Part shown: positions 1 through 7,632 of the stretch, piece after piece | Numbering within the stretch: the stretch's first letter is position 1 | Layout of the letters: every line of letters starts with the position of its first letter | Program-made: the position numbers and the translations under genes | The notes under the pieces: generated by a model | Told to the model about the DNA's origin: nothing | The model's input: only the letters and a program-made list of their open reading frames with translations | The model's database searches: none | Assembly (NCBI RefSeq): GCF_026163695.1 | Contig: NZ_JAOTID010000015.1 | Location: 84,367 to 148,366, forward strand | DNA length: 64,000 bases | Direction of reading: 5' to 3' | Origin: Shumkonia mesophila | GTDB lineage: Bacteria > Pseudomonadota > Alphaproteobacteria > Rhodospirillales > Shumkoniaceae

Positions 1-2
1 TC

Positions 3-356
3 TTTTGTCTCCAGCGTCGGCTGCGAGGCGATCGGGTCGTCCGGCACTGGCATGACCTCGTTCGCCTGGATGATGCCGGCTACGCCGACGCGGCGTTGCG
101 GGATCGCGAGCTCGCCCTGGCGGTGGCGCGGCACAAGGCGATGTTTTTCGCGGAGAAGGACGCCGAGGGCCGAGCCATCGACTACACCGCGGCAGTCACC
201 GGGAATATCTGTCTCGTTCCTGAAGGAGCCGCGCAAGAGGCGCTGGCCGACGACTATCGGCGCATGGTCGATGACGGGCTGCTGCTCAACGACGAGGAGG
301 CTTTCGAAATGCTGATCGAGCGCTGTCGGAGCCTGGAGCGAAAGGCCAATGCCTGA
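3..356 (+). CDS. AbiEii/AbiGii-type nucleotidyltransferase toxin, C-terminal part (cut by the window edge)
   Basis: The open frame runs in from the left edge, so only the last 117 or so residues are present. What is visible resembles the C-terminal part of AbiEii-family (MNT-fold) toxins: an RHWHDLVRL segment, a helix with DRELALAVARHK followed by MFF, a stretch with DYTAAVTGNICLVP, then ADDYRRMVDDG and a final FEMLIERCRSLE helix before the stop. In known AbiE systems this enzyme is the toxin of a type IV toxin-antitoxin or phage-defence pair and works with an antitoxin encoded next to it. Neither the catalytic nucleotidyltransferase motif nor the antitoxin lies in this window. The identification rests on remembered family spacing of these motifs rather than an alignment. 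Confidence 0.6.
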   Translation, partial: FCLQRRLRGDRVVRHWHDLVRLDDAGYADAALRDRELALAVARHKAMFFAEKDAEGRAIDYTAAVTGNICLVPEGAAQEALADDYRRMVDDGLLLNDEEAFEMLIERCRSLERKANA

Positions 357-736
357 CCGAAGAGGGAAAATGCGATGCGGGCGTATCGATCGATATGACG
401 CTCCCTCGGGCTCGGCGATCGAGGCTTCAAACTCCCCTGAAAAATTCGCCGGTGCAAATTCTCCGACGGAAGCCCATTGAGGGGTTCGGCAGTTCCGGGA
501 AGAAGCCTACCAACGGGTTGACGAGGCGATTTGGAACCCGAACCGCGCCACAAGGCCCGAACCGCGCCACAAGGATGGTGCATTGGTATCTCTGTCGGCT
601 GACCCGGGCCCGGGACAAAAAGTTTTCCTTGTGGATCAACCGCTTGGAAAATTTATCGCATGCCGCCCCTGGGCACCATTTCTTTTCAATAGGTTACGAG
701 GCGTCCTTAACGGGCACTTTTTTTGTCGCTTGGCCT
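357..736. other. Gene-poor stretch after the AbiEii-like gene
   Basis: I see no convincing gene here. The base composition is less GC-rich than the neighbouring genes, with runs such as aaaaagttttcc, and the open frames on either strand have no family signature. It contains one 19-bp tandem repeat and leads into a duplicated gene fragment, so it reads like a scar left by past rearrangement. Confidence 0.5.
537..574. repeat. Two tandem copies of a 19-bp unit
   Basis: The unit cccgaaccgcgccacaagg occurs twice head to tail with no mismatch (537-555 and 556-574). No further copy is seen close by. It lies in non-coding sequence and may be a slippage or replication-repair product. Confidence 0.9.
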
Positions 737-804
737 CTCAGCCGTAGCTGGCGCAGCCGACCGGCGGCCGATAGCCCGACATCCCCGATCCCGCCCGCAC
801 CATC
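737..804 (-). pseudogene. 68-bp duplicated fragment of the 3' end of the GYD-domain gene
   Basis: This segment matches the last codons and stop of the GYD-domain gene (6975-7042) with two mismatches over 68 bases. Read on the minus strand it encodes the same tail, MVRAGSGMSGYRPPVG then CASYG and a stop, while the intact gene has GSVMSG and GYASYG. Both flanks are unrelated to the intact gene, so nothing upstream of these 21 codons survives. Because both copies end at the same side of the stop codon, this looks like the remnant of a duplicated or relocated gene rather than a shared regulatory site. Confidence 0.85.
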
Positions 805-907
805 TTCTTTCGCTCCTTTCCGACGCTCGCCGTTGCCGAACGTGGTTCGGTTCATCTCGGCCGTCATGCGACCGGTTTGCCGTCCGCAGGTGGGATCGCC
901 GCTTCGA

Positions 908-1819
908 TCAGGGCCGCTGTCCTTCCGCCACGACCTCGCGCGTGGTGGCGACGAAATGCCGGATGAACGGCGACAGATCGTCGGCGGGCCAGACAAGGGC
1001 CAGTTCGACAGCGTCCGGCAGTTCGGGAAGCGGCCGATAGGCGACGTCGGGATGAGGCATGCGGGTGACCCAGGCCGGGACCACGCCGACCCCGATGCCG
1101 GCGGCGGCCAGCGTGACGATCGCCAGGTTGTGGCTGACCTCCTGGACGATGCGGGGATGAAAACCCAGGAGCCGGCAATGCTGCATGGTCACGTCCTGAT
1201 AGCCGACGCCGACCAGTGGCGAGAGCGCCAGAAAGGGCTCGTCGCGCAGGTCGCCCAGCGTCAGGCCATTCTTGGCGGCCAGCGGATTGTCCTTGGCCAG
1301 TACCGCCACGAATCCCTCGGACGACAGTTTCACCATCGACAGGCCGCCCAGGCTGCGGGGCGGGCGCACGAAGCCGATGTTCATCTTGCGCGCGGCCAGC
1401 GCCTCGACCTGCTCGTCGGTGGTCAGGATGCGGATGTCGATGGAAACATTGGGATAGTGGCGCAGAAAACGGCGGATGATCTCGGGCAGGAACAGAACCG
1501 GTCCCAGATGGACGGCGCCGATCACCAGCCGGCCGGCGTTCTTGCCGACCGCGTTCTGGGCGGCCACCACGCCCTCGCCGACGTTGGCCAGCGCGGCCAG
1601 CGCATGCTCCAGAAAGGCCTCGCCGGCTTCGGTCAGTTTCACGGTGCGGGTGGTCCGGTCGAAAAGGCGAACCCCCAGCCGTTCCTCCAATTGCCGGATC
1701 TGCTGGCTGAGCGGCGGTTGGGCGATGCCCAAGCGTTCGGCCGCCCGTCCGAAATGCCTTTCCGCGGCGACACGGGTGAAATAGCGCAGGTGGCGAAGCT
1801 CGATCTGATTGATATTCAT
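908..1819 (-). CDS. LysR-family transcriptional regulator
   Basis: The 303-residue product has the full LysR layout. A winged helix-turn-helix occupies residues 1-65 (LRHLRYF, FGRAAERLGIAQPPLSQQ, FDRTTRTVKLTEAG), and a periplasmic-binding-protein-like effector domain follows from about residue 90 (LVIGAVHLG, AAAGIGVGVVPAW). The N-terminus resembles the CatM/BenM/CbbR style of LysR proteins that respond to small organic acids. It is divergent from the TRAP transporter operon with about 110 bases between the starts, the usual position of a LysR regulator controlling its neighbour. The inducer cannot be read from the sequence; the transported TRAP substrate is the obvious candidate. Confidence 0.95.
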   Translation of the reverse strand: MNINQIELRHLRYFTRVAAERHFGRAAERLGIAQPPLSQQIRQLEERLGVRLFDRTTRTVKLTEAGEAFLEHALAALANVGEGVVAAQNAVGKNAGRLVIGAVHLGPVLFLPEIIRRFLRHYPNVSIDIRILTTDEQVEALAARKMNIGFVRPPRSLGGLSMVKLSSEGFVAVLAKDNPLAAKNGLTLGDLRDEPFLALSPLVGVGYQDVTMQHCRLLGFHPRIVQEVSHNLAIVTLAAAGIGVGVVPAWVTRMPHPDVAYRPLPELPDAVELALVWPADDLSPFIRHFVATTREVVAEGQRP

Positions 1820-1949
1820 TTCATATAAATATCCAAAATAAATATATTAGACAACATGATCGAGGCTGCGCATTGTTCATTATCGGCCCTGAGGTGGGGG
1901 GCGACATGGGGATTTGTGCGTTTTTTGGGCAATGGAGTCAGCGGTTGCG
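1820..1949. promoter_or_regulatory. Divergent promoter region between the LysR gene and the TRAP operon
   Basis: An A+T-rich island of about 30 bases (near 1818-1850, with atataaatat and ataaatatat) stands out in otherwise GC-rich sequence and probably holds the promoters and the LysR site. A spaced acaa/ttgt pair lies just beyond it (about 1851-1878). No exact LysR operator can be assigned with confidence. Confidence 0.5.
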
Positions 1950-2474
1950 ATGAACGACGATCCCCAGCGCGCGGACTCCCCGATCATTGATCTTGCCGGT
2001 CCCCTGCGGATCGTCGTGACGCTCGGTTTTCTCGCGGTTCTTGCCGTCACCCTGGCGCAGGTGTTTTTTCGCTACGTTCTCGGCCAGCCCTTGATCTGGA
2101 GCGAGGAACTTTCCCGCCTTCTTATCGTCTGGGTCGCTTTCGTCGGCGGCGCCGTGGTGTGCTGGGATGGCCGCCACCTCAACGTCGATGTCGCCTTCAA
2201 CCGCTTTCCCCGCCGGTTGCGCGACGTCGTGCGGATCTTCAACATCGTCGTCGCCTTGGCGTTTCTCGGCGTGCTGGTCCATGCCAGCATCCCGATCGTT
2301 CGGTTCGAGAATTTCCAGGACATGAGCGTGCTGCCCTTGCCCGCCGGCGTCGTGCGGCTGGCGGCGACAGTTGGCGGCGCCCTGATGGCGATCGCCATCG
2401 TCGCCCGTGCGCTTTACCGCTTTCGCTGCGAACGCCGTCGCGATCCCGATTTCGGGCTGAACGATCCCATGTGA
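1950..2474 (+). CDS. TRAP transporter small permease (DctQ family)
   Basis: This is the four-helix small membrane subunit of a tripartite ATP-independent periplasmic (TRAP) transporter. From the chosen ATG it has 174 residues, with hydrophobic segments at about residues 18-38, 50-70, 92-112 and 130-152. The typical DctQ pattern RYVLGQPLIWSEELSRLL is followed by WVAFVGGAVV. An in-frame ATG lies 18 bases upstream and a TTG 36 bases upstream; I chose the internal ATG because a GGAG lies before it and the product then begins close to the first helix. The gene is first in an operon with DctM (10 bases downstream), a hydrolase and the binding protein. Confidence 0.92.
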   Translation: MNDDPQRADSPIIDLAGPLRIVVTLGFLAVLAVTLAQVFFRYVLGQPLIWSEELSRLLIVWVAFVGGAVVCWDGRHLNVDVAFNRFPRRLRDVVRIFNIVVALAFLGVLVHASIPIVRFENFQDMSVLPLPAGVVRLAATVGGALMAIAIVARALYRFRCERRRDPDFGLNDPM

Positions 2475-2484
2475 AGGAACCACT

Positions 2485-3762
2485 ATGCTGGTCGCCGCCA
2501 TTCTTTGCCTGCTTCTGGTTCTGCTGTTGGCCGGCATGCCGCTGGTTTTCGCCATGGGCGCCGTTTCGGCCGTCTACGTCTACTTCGCCCATATCGATCT
2601 GGGGTTGCTGGCCCAACGCTCGACCGCCTCGCTCGACAGTTTCCTCATTCTCGCCATTCCGTTCTTCTATCTGGCCGGCGAGTTGATGAACGCCTGCCGC
2701 CTGACCGACCGCATCGTCGATTTGTCGAAGGCCATCGTCGGCCATATCCACGGCGGCCTCGCCCAGGTCAACATCTTCGCCAGCATGATCTTCTCGGGGA
2801 TGTCCGGCTCGGCCACGGCGGATGCCACGGCGCTGGGCTCCGTCCTCATTCCGGCGATGAAGCGCGAGGGCTATCCGGCCCCCTTCAGCGCCGCCGTGAC
2901 GGTGGCCTCCTCGATGGTCGGGCCGATCATCCCGCCCAGCGTGGCGCTGGTCATCTACGGCACCCTGGCCAACGTGTCGATCGGCCGCCTGCTGCTGGCC
3001 GGCGTCGCGCCCGGGCTGGTGATCATCGCCGCCCAGATGGTCTTCACCTATTTCGTCGCCCGGGCCCGCAAATTTCCCCGCTACACGCGGGCGACGCTGC
3101 CGGAGTTGGGCGTGGCGGTGTGGCGCGGCGGTCCGGCGATCCTGTTTCCGGTCATCATCGTCGGCGGCATTCTGCTCGGCATCTTTTCGCCGACCGAGGC
3201 GGCGGCGGTCGCCGTCCTCTATGGCCTGATCCTGGGCGTCCTCTATCGCAACGTCAGCGCCCGGACATTCTGGAAGACCATCGAAACGGTGGCCATCGGC
3301 ACGGCGCGTATCCTGCTCATCATCGCCGTCGCCTCGACCTTCAGCTGGATCATGGTGCGCGAGAAGGTGCCGCATACCGTCGCCACGGCGATTTCGACGG
3401 TTTCCACCGAACCCATCGTGGTGCTGGCGATCATCCTGGCCATGCTGGTTCTGGTCGGCCTGCTGATGGTCGCCTCGTCGGCGGAAATCGTCCTGACGCC
3501 GCTGCTGGTGCCGGTCGTGGTGCAGTTCGGCATCGACCCGGTCCATTTCGGCATCCTGATGGTGTTCACCCTGATCATCGGCGGCGGCACGCCGCCGGTC
3601 GGCATCCTGATGTTCATCGCCCAGGACATTGCCAAGATCTCGCACGGGCAGATGGTGAGGGCCATGCTGCCCTATTACGTCCCGCTGTTCGGGGCGCTGG
3701 CCATCCTGGCCATCTTCCCGCAGATCACCCTTTTCCTTCCCAGACTCGTGTTCGGGTCCTGA
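2485..3762 (+). CDS. TRAP transporter large permease (DctM family)
   Basis: This 425-residue protein is the ion-coupled translocation subunit of the TRAP system, with about 12 hydrophobic segments and the expected family length. Characteristic stretches include the early LLLAGMPLVFAMGAVS, SGSATADATALGSVLIP, SSMVGPIIPPSVALVIYG and GGGTPPVGI. It works in the inner membrane with the DctQ subunit just upstream and receives substrate from the periplasmic DctP protein encoded two genes downstream. The substrate cannot be deduced from the permease; the hydrolases in the same operon point to an amide- or ring-containing organic acid. Confidence 0.96.
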   Translation: MLVAAILCLLLVLLLAGMPLVFAMGAVSAVYVYFAHIDLGLLAQRSTASLDSFLILAIPFFYLAGELMNACRLTDRIVDLSKAIVGHIHGGLAQVNIFASMIFSGMSGSATADATALGSVLIPAMKREGYPAPFSAAVTVASSMVGPIIPPSVALVIYGTLANVSIGRLLLAGVAPGLVIIAAQMVFTYFVARARKFPRYTRATLPELGVAVWRGGPAILFPVIIVGGILLGIFSPTEAAAVAVLYGLILGVLYRNVSARTFWKTIETVAIGTARILLIIAVASTFSWIMVREKVPHTVATAISTVSTEPIVVLAIILAMLVLVGLLMVASSAEIVLTPLLVPVVVQFGIDPVHFGILMVFTLIIGGGTPPVGILMFIAQDIAKISHGQMVRAMLPYYVPLFGALAILAIFPQITLFLPRLVFGS

Positions 3763-3797
3763 CCCCACCCCATCCTGATACAGGGCTGAATGACGCC

Positions 3798-4631
3798 ATG
3801 AACAAATCCCAAGCCGCCTCGCCGAAGCAGAAGCATCAACTGGCCGAGATGACGTTCGTCGAGTTCCGGGAGCGCATCGCCGGCGACCCGGTGATTCTGA
3901 TCCCCCTCGGTTCGCAGGAAGAGCAGGGGCCGATGGCGCCGATGGGCGATTTCATGCTGACCCAGGCGATCGCCGGGCGCGTCGCCGAGGCCGCCGAGGC
4001 GATTGCCGCGCCGATCCTGCCGTTCGGCTATGCCGACTACTTCCGGCCGATACCCGGCGGCATCCAGTTGAAGCCCGAGACGTTCCGCGCCGTGCTCATG
4101 GACATCCTGGAAAATTTCCTCGACCACGACTTGAACCGACTCGTCATCCTCAACGGCCACAGCGGCAATTATCCGTTGATCGACCAGACGATCCGCCAGG
4201 TCAAGCGCACGCGCGGCGTCATCGTGCCCTGCGTCAACCTGTGGCGGCTGATGACGCCGGCCATGTGGCACGAACTGCACGGCGATTTCGGCCCGGCCGC
4301 TTTCGCCCACGGCGGCGATCCGATCACCTCGGTGTCGCTGCATCTGGTGCCCGAGCTGATGCGGATGGATCTCATCACCCGAGAAGAGGGCAAGGGCAAA
4401 ATGATCGGCCTGCCCACCGTCGGCTTGGCCGGCGTGCGCTTTCGCGATGTCGAGGTGGCGGCGCCGGTCGACATTACGGATCGCTGCACCAATGGCATCG
4501 CCGGCGGCGATCCGACCCGTTCGAGCGCTGAAATCGGCCGCCAGATCACCGACTACATCGTCGAGTACTGCACCGCCTTCGTTCGCCATTTCGCGACGAT
4601 CGATCCAACCACCGGCAATGGGGAGTTCTGA
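3798..4631 (+). CDS. Creatininase-family hydrolase with altered metal-ligand motif
   Basis: The 277-residue product belongs to the creatininase/creatinine amidohydrolase family, whose members are metal-dependent hydrolases of cyclic or linear amides. The family core is visible as VILIPLGS, the following metal-binding region, NGHSGNYPLI at about residue 120 and HGGDPITSVSLHL near residue 175. Where relatives have E-Q-H-G and a later T-D, this protein has EEQGPMAPMGDF. The usual metal-binding histidine is therefore a glutamine, while the glutamate and aspartate positions remain. The gene sits between the TRAP permeases and the binding protein and ends one base before the latter, so it probably acts on the imported compound. 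Catalytic activity is uncertain given the substitution. Confidence 0.85.
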   Translation: MNKSQAASPKQKHQLAEMTFVEFRERIAGDPVILIPLGSQEEQGPMAPMGDFMLTQAIAGRVAEAAEAIAAPILPFGYADYFRPIPGGIQLKPETFRAVLMDILENFLDHDLNRLVILNGHSGNYPLIDQTIRQVKRTRGVIVPCVNLWRLMTPAMWHELHGDFGPAAFAHGGDPITSVSLHLVPELMRMDLITREEGKGKMIGLPTVGLAGVRFRDVEVAAPVDITDRCTNGIAGGDPTRSSAEIGRQITDYIVEYCTAFVRHFATIDPTTGNGEF

Positions 4632-4632
4632 C

Positions 4633-5607
4633 ATGAAGGGAATTGCCACGCTTACGGCGCTCGCCGCCGTCGCCGCTTTCGCCGTCTCGGCCCCGGCCCA
4701 GGCTCAGGAAATCCGCTACAGCCTGTGGGCACAGCCGGGGGAGGCCCAGTACGACGGCGCGGTGGAATTCAAGCGCGTCGTCGAGGAAGGGTCCAAGGGA
4801 CGCCTCAAGGTGACGCTCTATCCCGGCGACCAGTTGGGGACGCCGCGCGAACTGTTCGCCCAACTCGCTGTCAACACCACCCAGATCTCGGCCAGCGGCG
4901 ATCCGGGGCTCAAGGAAATCGAATACCTGGCGCTGCCCTATCTGATGAAGGGCATCAAGAATTATGTGGCCTTCATGGACACGCCGTACGGCCAGAAGCT
5001 GAACGAGAAGCTGACCAAGGAGCGCCGGCTGCGCATCCTCGGCTTTATGCCGCGCAACCCGCGCCAGATCAGCGCCAACAAGGTCATCAATACAATGGCC
5101 GATCTCAAGGGGCTGAAGCTGCGTTCGCCCGAGCGCGACTACTATGTGAAGTCGCTCGCCGCCCTCGGCGCCAACCCGACGCCGATGGCCTTCGGCGAGG
5201 TGTACACCGGCCTGCAGACCGGCATCGTGGACGGCCAGGAAAATCCGATCGAGACCATCTACGCCCAGAAGTTCTACGAAGTGCAGAAATGCATCGCCAT
5301 GGTCGACTACATCGACAAACCGGCCTACGTGGTGATCAGCGAACTGTTCTGGTCGAGCCTGTCGGCGGACGACCAGAAGCTGCTGCAACGCGCCAACGAC
5401 GCTTCCAATGTGGCGATCGTGGCGGCGATGCCCAAGCAGCAGGAGCAGTACATCAAAGAGATGAAGGCGGCCGGCATCACCTTCACCTATCCCGACAAGA
5501 AGGAGTTCGTCGCCGCGACCCAATCGGTGCGCGATGAACTGGGCCTCAAGTCGTGGGGCAAGGAAGCCTACGCCGAGATCGTCAAGATCGGCCAACAGGA
5601 CCTCTGA
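4633..5607 (+). CDS. TRAP transporter periplasmic substrate-binding protein (DctP family)
   Basis: A cleavable signal peptide is clear (MKGIATLTALAAVAAFAVSA, then PAQAQE with a likely cut after AQA). The mature protein shows the DctP signature: LKVTLYPGDQLGTPRELFAQL, an RSPERDYYVKSLAALGANP region carrying the arginine that pairs with a carboxylate ligand, then GEVYTGLQTGIVDGQENPI. At 324 residues it has the family's normal length. It delivers substrate to the DctQM permease encoded upstream and starts one base after the hydrolase stop. A stem-loop follows the stop codon, which may protect this message end and raise binding-protein output over the permease. Confidence 0.96.
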   Translation: MKGIATLTALAAVAAFAVSAPAQAQEIRYSLWAQPGEAQYDGAVEFKRVVEEGSKGRLKVTLYPGDQLGTPRELFAQLAVNTTQISASGDPGLKEIEYLALPYLMKGIKNYVAFMDTPYGQKLNEKLTKERRLRILGFMPRNPRQISANKVINTMADLKGLKLRSPERDYYVKSLAALGANPTPMAFGEVYTGLQTGIVDGQENPIETIYAQKFYEVQKCIAMVDYIDKPAYVVISELFWSSLSADDQKLLQRANDASNVAIVAAMPKQQEQYIKEMKAAGITFTYPDKKEFVAATQSVRDELGLKSWGKEAYAEIVKIGQQDL

Positions 5608-5622
5608 ACCCGCCGTTTCAAG

Positions 5623-5655
5623 GGCACGGAGGGGCGAGGAGCGTCTCTCCGTGCC
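5623..5655 (+). terminator. Intercistronic stem-loop after the TRAP binding-protein gene
   Basis: Arms ggcacggag (5623-5631) and ctccgtgcc (5647-5655) are perfectly complementary over 9 bases, with a 15-base loop. No T run follows, so it is more likely a 3'-end stabiliser or partial attenuator than a full terminator. It lies between the binding-protein gene and the M20 hydrolase gene. Confidence 0.5.
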
Positions 5656-5683
5656 TGCGCCATCTCTCTTTCGAAGGTTTCCC

Positions 5684-6877
5684 ATGACCCGTTCCATCGA
5701 TGCCCTCGAACGCCGCGTGGGCGAGATCGTGGCCGAAATCGAGGACCGCCTCGTCGCCATCCGCCGCACCCTGCATGCCAATCCCGAACTGGCGTTCGCG
5801 GAGCACGAAACCGCCGCCCTGGTGGCCTCGTTTCTTGCCGATCTCGGCATCGAATATCGGGCCGGTATCGGCAAGACCGGCATCGCCGCCCTGGTCGGTT
5901 CCGGTCCCGGCAGGACTGTCGGCATCCGCGGCGACATGGACGCCCTGCCCATCGAGGAGCGCTCTGGCGCGCCCTATGCGTCGCGCCGGCCGGGCGTCAT
6001 GCATGCCTGCGGCCACGATGCCCATACGGCGATTGCCTTGGGTGTCGCCGCGGTCATGGCCCGTCTGGGCGACGACTTGCCGGGGCGGGCCATGATGATC
6101 TTCCAGCCGGCCGAGGAAAGCCTGAACGGCGCCCGGGCGATGCTGGCCGACGGTCTGTTCGACGGCACGAAGCCCGACGTCATGCTGGGCTACCACAACT
6201 GGCCGCTTCTGCCCGCCGGCACCGTCGGTTGGCACCCCGACGTGGCCTTCGCCTCGTCCGACGGTTTCGACGTGACGATCACCGGCAAGTCGGGCCACGG
6301 CGCCCACCCCCATCTGGCCGTCGATCCCGTTGTTGCCATGGCGCATTTCATCAACGAGATCCAGATGATCGTCAGCCGCGAGATTGCCCCGTTGGCGGCG
6401 GCCGTGGTCACGGTCGGCCGGGTCCAGGGCGGCACCGCCCGCAACCAGATCCCTGATTCGGTCCACCTCGAGGGGACCATCCGGACCCTGCTTCCGGAAA
6501 CGCGCGATCATGTGATGGCGGCCCTTGAACGCGTCGCACGCGGCACCGCCGAGGGGCATCGCGTCGTCTGTGAGGTGACGTTCGTTCCCGGCGTTGCGGC
6601 GGTGCGCAACGATCCCGCCGTGCTGCCCGTCGTACTGGCGGCGGCGCAGGACCGGCTGGGCGAGGAGCGGGTCATCTGCCTGCCGCAGGGTTCGATGGGC
6701 AGCGAGGATTTCGCCGAATACTCAAGCCGGGTACCGGCCGCCCATCTGAGGCTGGGATCGAAACGGGACGGCCTGGACACCATGCTGCACCGCAGCGACT
6801 TCGATCTCGACGAAGGTTGTATCGCCATCGGAGCCGCGGTAGTGAGCGCCGCCGCGCTGCGGCTGATGACGGCCTGA
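5684..6877 (+). CDS. M20D-family amidohydrolase (hippurate / N-acyl-amino-acid hydrolase type)
   Basis: The 397-residue product is a zinc or manganese amidohydrolase of the M20D group, which contains hippurate hydrolases, IAA-amino-acid hydrolases and N-acetyl-diaminopimelate deacetylases. The metal-binding landmarks are present: GIRGDMDALPI, HACGHDAHTAIALG at about residues 105-118, FQPAEE at about 142-147, YHNWP, and the C-terminal MGSEDFAEY. The internal dimerisation domain begins near SGHGAHPHLAVDP. It cleaves an acyl group from an amino acid or similar amine. Its place at the end of the TRAP operon suggests it processes the imported compound, perhaps after the creatininase-like enzyme opens it. 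Confidence 0.93.
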   Translation: MTRSIDALERRVGEIVAEIEDRLVAIRRTLHANPELAFAEHETAALVASFLADLGIEYRAGIGKTGIAALVGSGPGRTVGIRGDMDALPIEERSGAPYASRRPGVMHACGHDAHTAIALGVAAVMARLGDDLPGRAMMIFQPAEESLNGARAMLADGLFDGTKPDVMLGYHNWPLLPAGTVGWHPDVAFASSDGFDVTITGKSGHGAHPHLAVDPVVAMAHFINEIQMIVSREIAPLAAAVVTVGRVQGGTARNQIPDSVHLEGTIRTLLPETRDHVMAALERVARGTAEGHRVVCEVTFVPGVAAVRNDPAVLPVVLAAAQDRLGEERVICLPQGSMGSEDFAEYSSRVPAAHLRLGSKRDGLDTMLHRSDFDLDEGCIAIGAAVVSAAALRLMTA

Positions 6878-6975
6878 AGGCGGGGCACCCACGTTACGCA
6901 CACCCCTAACCGGCCTCCGAAGCAGACGCATCCCTGCCGCCTCGTCGTCGCACCTCAACTCGTCGCCCCGGCCGC

Positions 6976-7323
6976 TCAGCCGTAGCTGGCGTAGCCGACC
7001 GGCGGCCGATAGCCCGACATCACCGATCCCGCCCGCACCATCGCCCGTTCGCCCTCGTCGCGGGTGATCAGCAGGGTGGTCTTCAGGCGGGTGTTGGCGC
7101 CTTCGCTGGCCAGCACCATCAGGCATGCCTCGCAGCTTTCGGTGTCGGGGAACTCGACGACGGCCATGCCGTCGAATTCGCCGATGGAGTAATAGAAGTC
7201 ATCGAGCCGTCCGCCGAACGCCGCCACCGCCTTGTCCAGCTCGGCGGCCCGGTCGTGGGGCGTGTCGACCAGGGCTTTGACCTGGGGGTCCTTGTAGGTC
7301 CATTGGATGAGATAATGGGTCAT
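6976..7323 (-). CDS. GYD-domain protein
   Basis: The 115-residue product is a small cytoplasmic protein of the GYD family. It starts MTHYLIQWTYKDPQVKALVD and has the family-type core FGGRLDDFYYSIGEFDGMAVVEFPD followed by a helix with CEACLMVLASEGA. A good ribosome site (gggagg) lies 7 bases before the chosen ATG. The function of GYD proteins is not established; they are ferredoxin-like dimeric alpha/beta folds. It converges on the M20 hydrolase and is divergent from the PAS kinase. The last 21 codons also occur as a stray copy near the left end of the window. Confidence 0.88.
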   Translation of the reverse strand: MTHYLIQWTYKDPQVKALVDTPHDRAAELDKAVAAFGGRLDDFYYSIGEFDGMAVVEFPDTESCEACLMVLASEGANTRLKTTLLITRDEGERAMVRAGSVMSGYRPPVGYASYG

Positions 7324-7632
7324 GACGATCCTCCCGCAATCGCTGCATTGGCCAGGATCTGTTCGCACGCCATTATACGCCGAACGGACCGTCGGGGGCA
7401 GTCCGGACCGGCCGGAGGGGGGCGGAAAACGTCTTGGCGTTCCTCTTCCGGGGGATGCGTGCGGCGGCCTCTTTCGCTTTCAGGTTCGATCCCGCGCGCT
7501 TTCCTGGTAGAATCGCTTCCGTACGTGAGGGGGAATAACGACTTCGGGAGGCAGTGCGGCGCGCGTGCGAACCGTGGCGGGTGGTGTGTTGCCCGTCTGT
7601 CGGAGGACGCGACAATTGCCTGGTGGCGTGCG
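7324..7632. other. Divergent intergenic region upstream of the PAS kinase
   Basis: About 310 bases separate the GYD gene from the kinase gene. The kinase frame stays open upstream of the chosen ATG, so an earlier non-ATG start cannot be excluded. I see no clear operator, RNA or terminator here. Confidence 0.4.

Noticed and set aside
427..639. A 70-codon minus-strand frame in the gene-poor left region
   Set aside because: It spans the 19-bp tandem repeat, has no ribosome site or recognisable domain, and its composition looks random.
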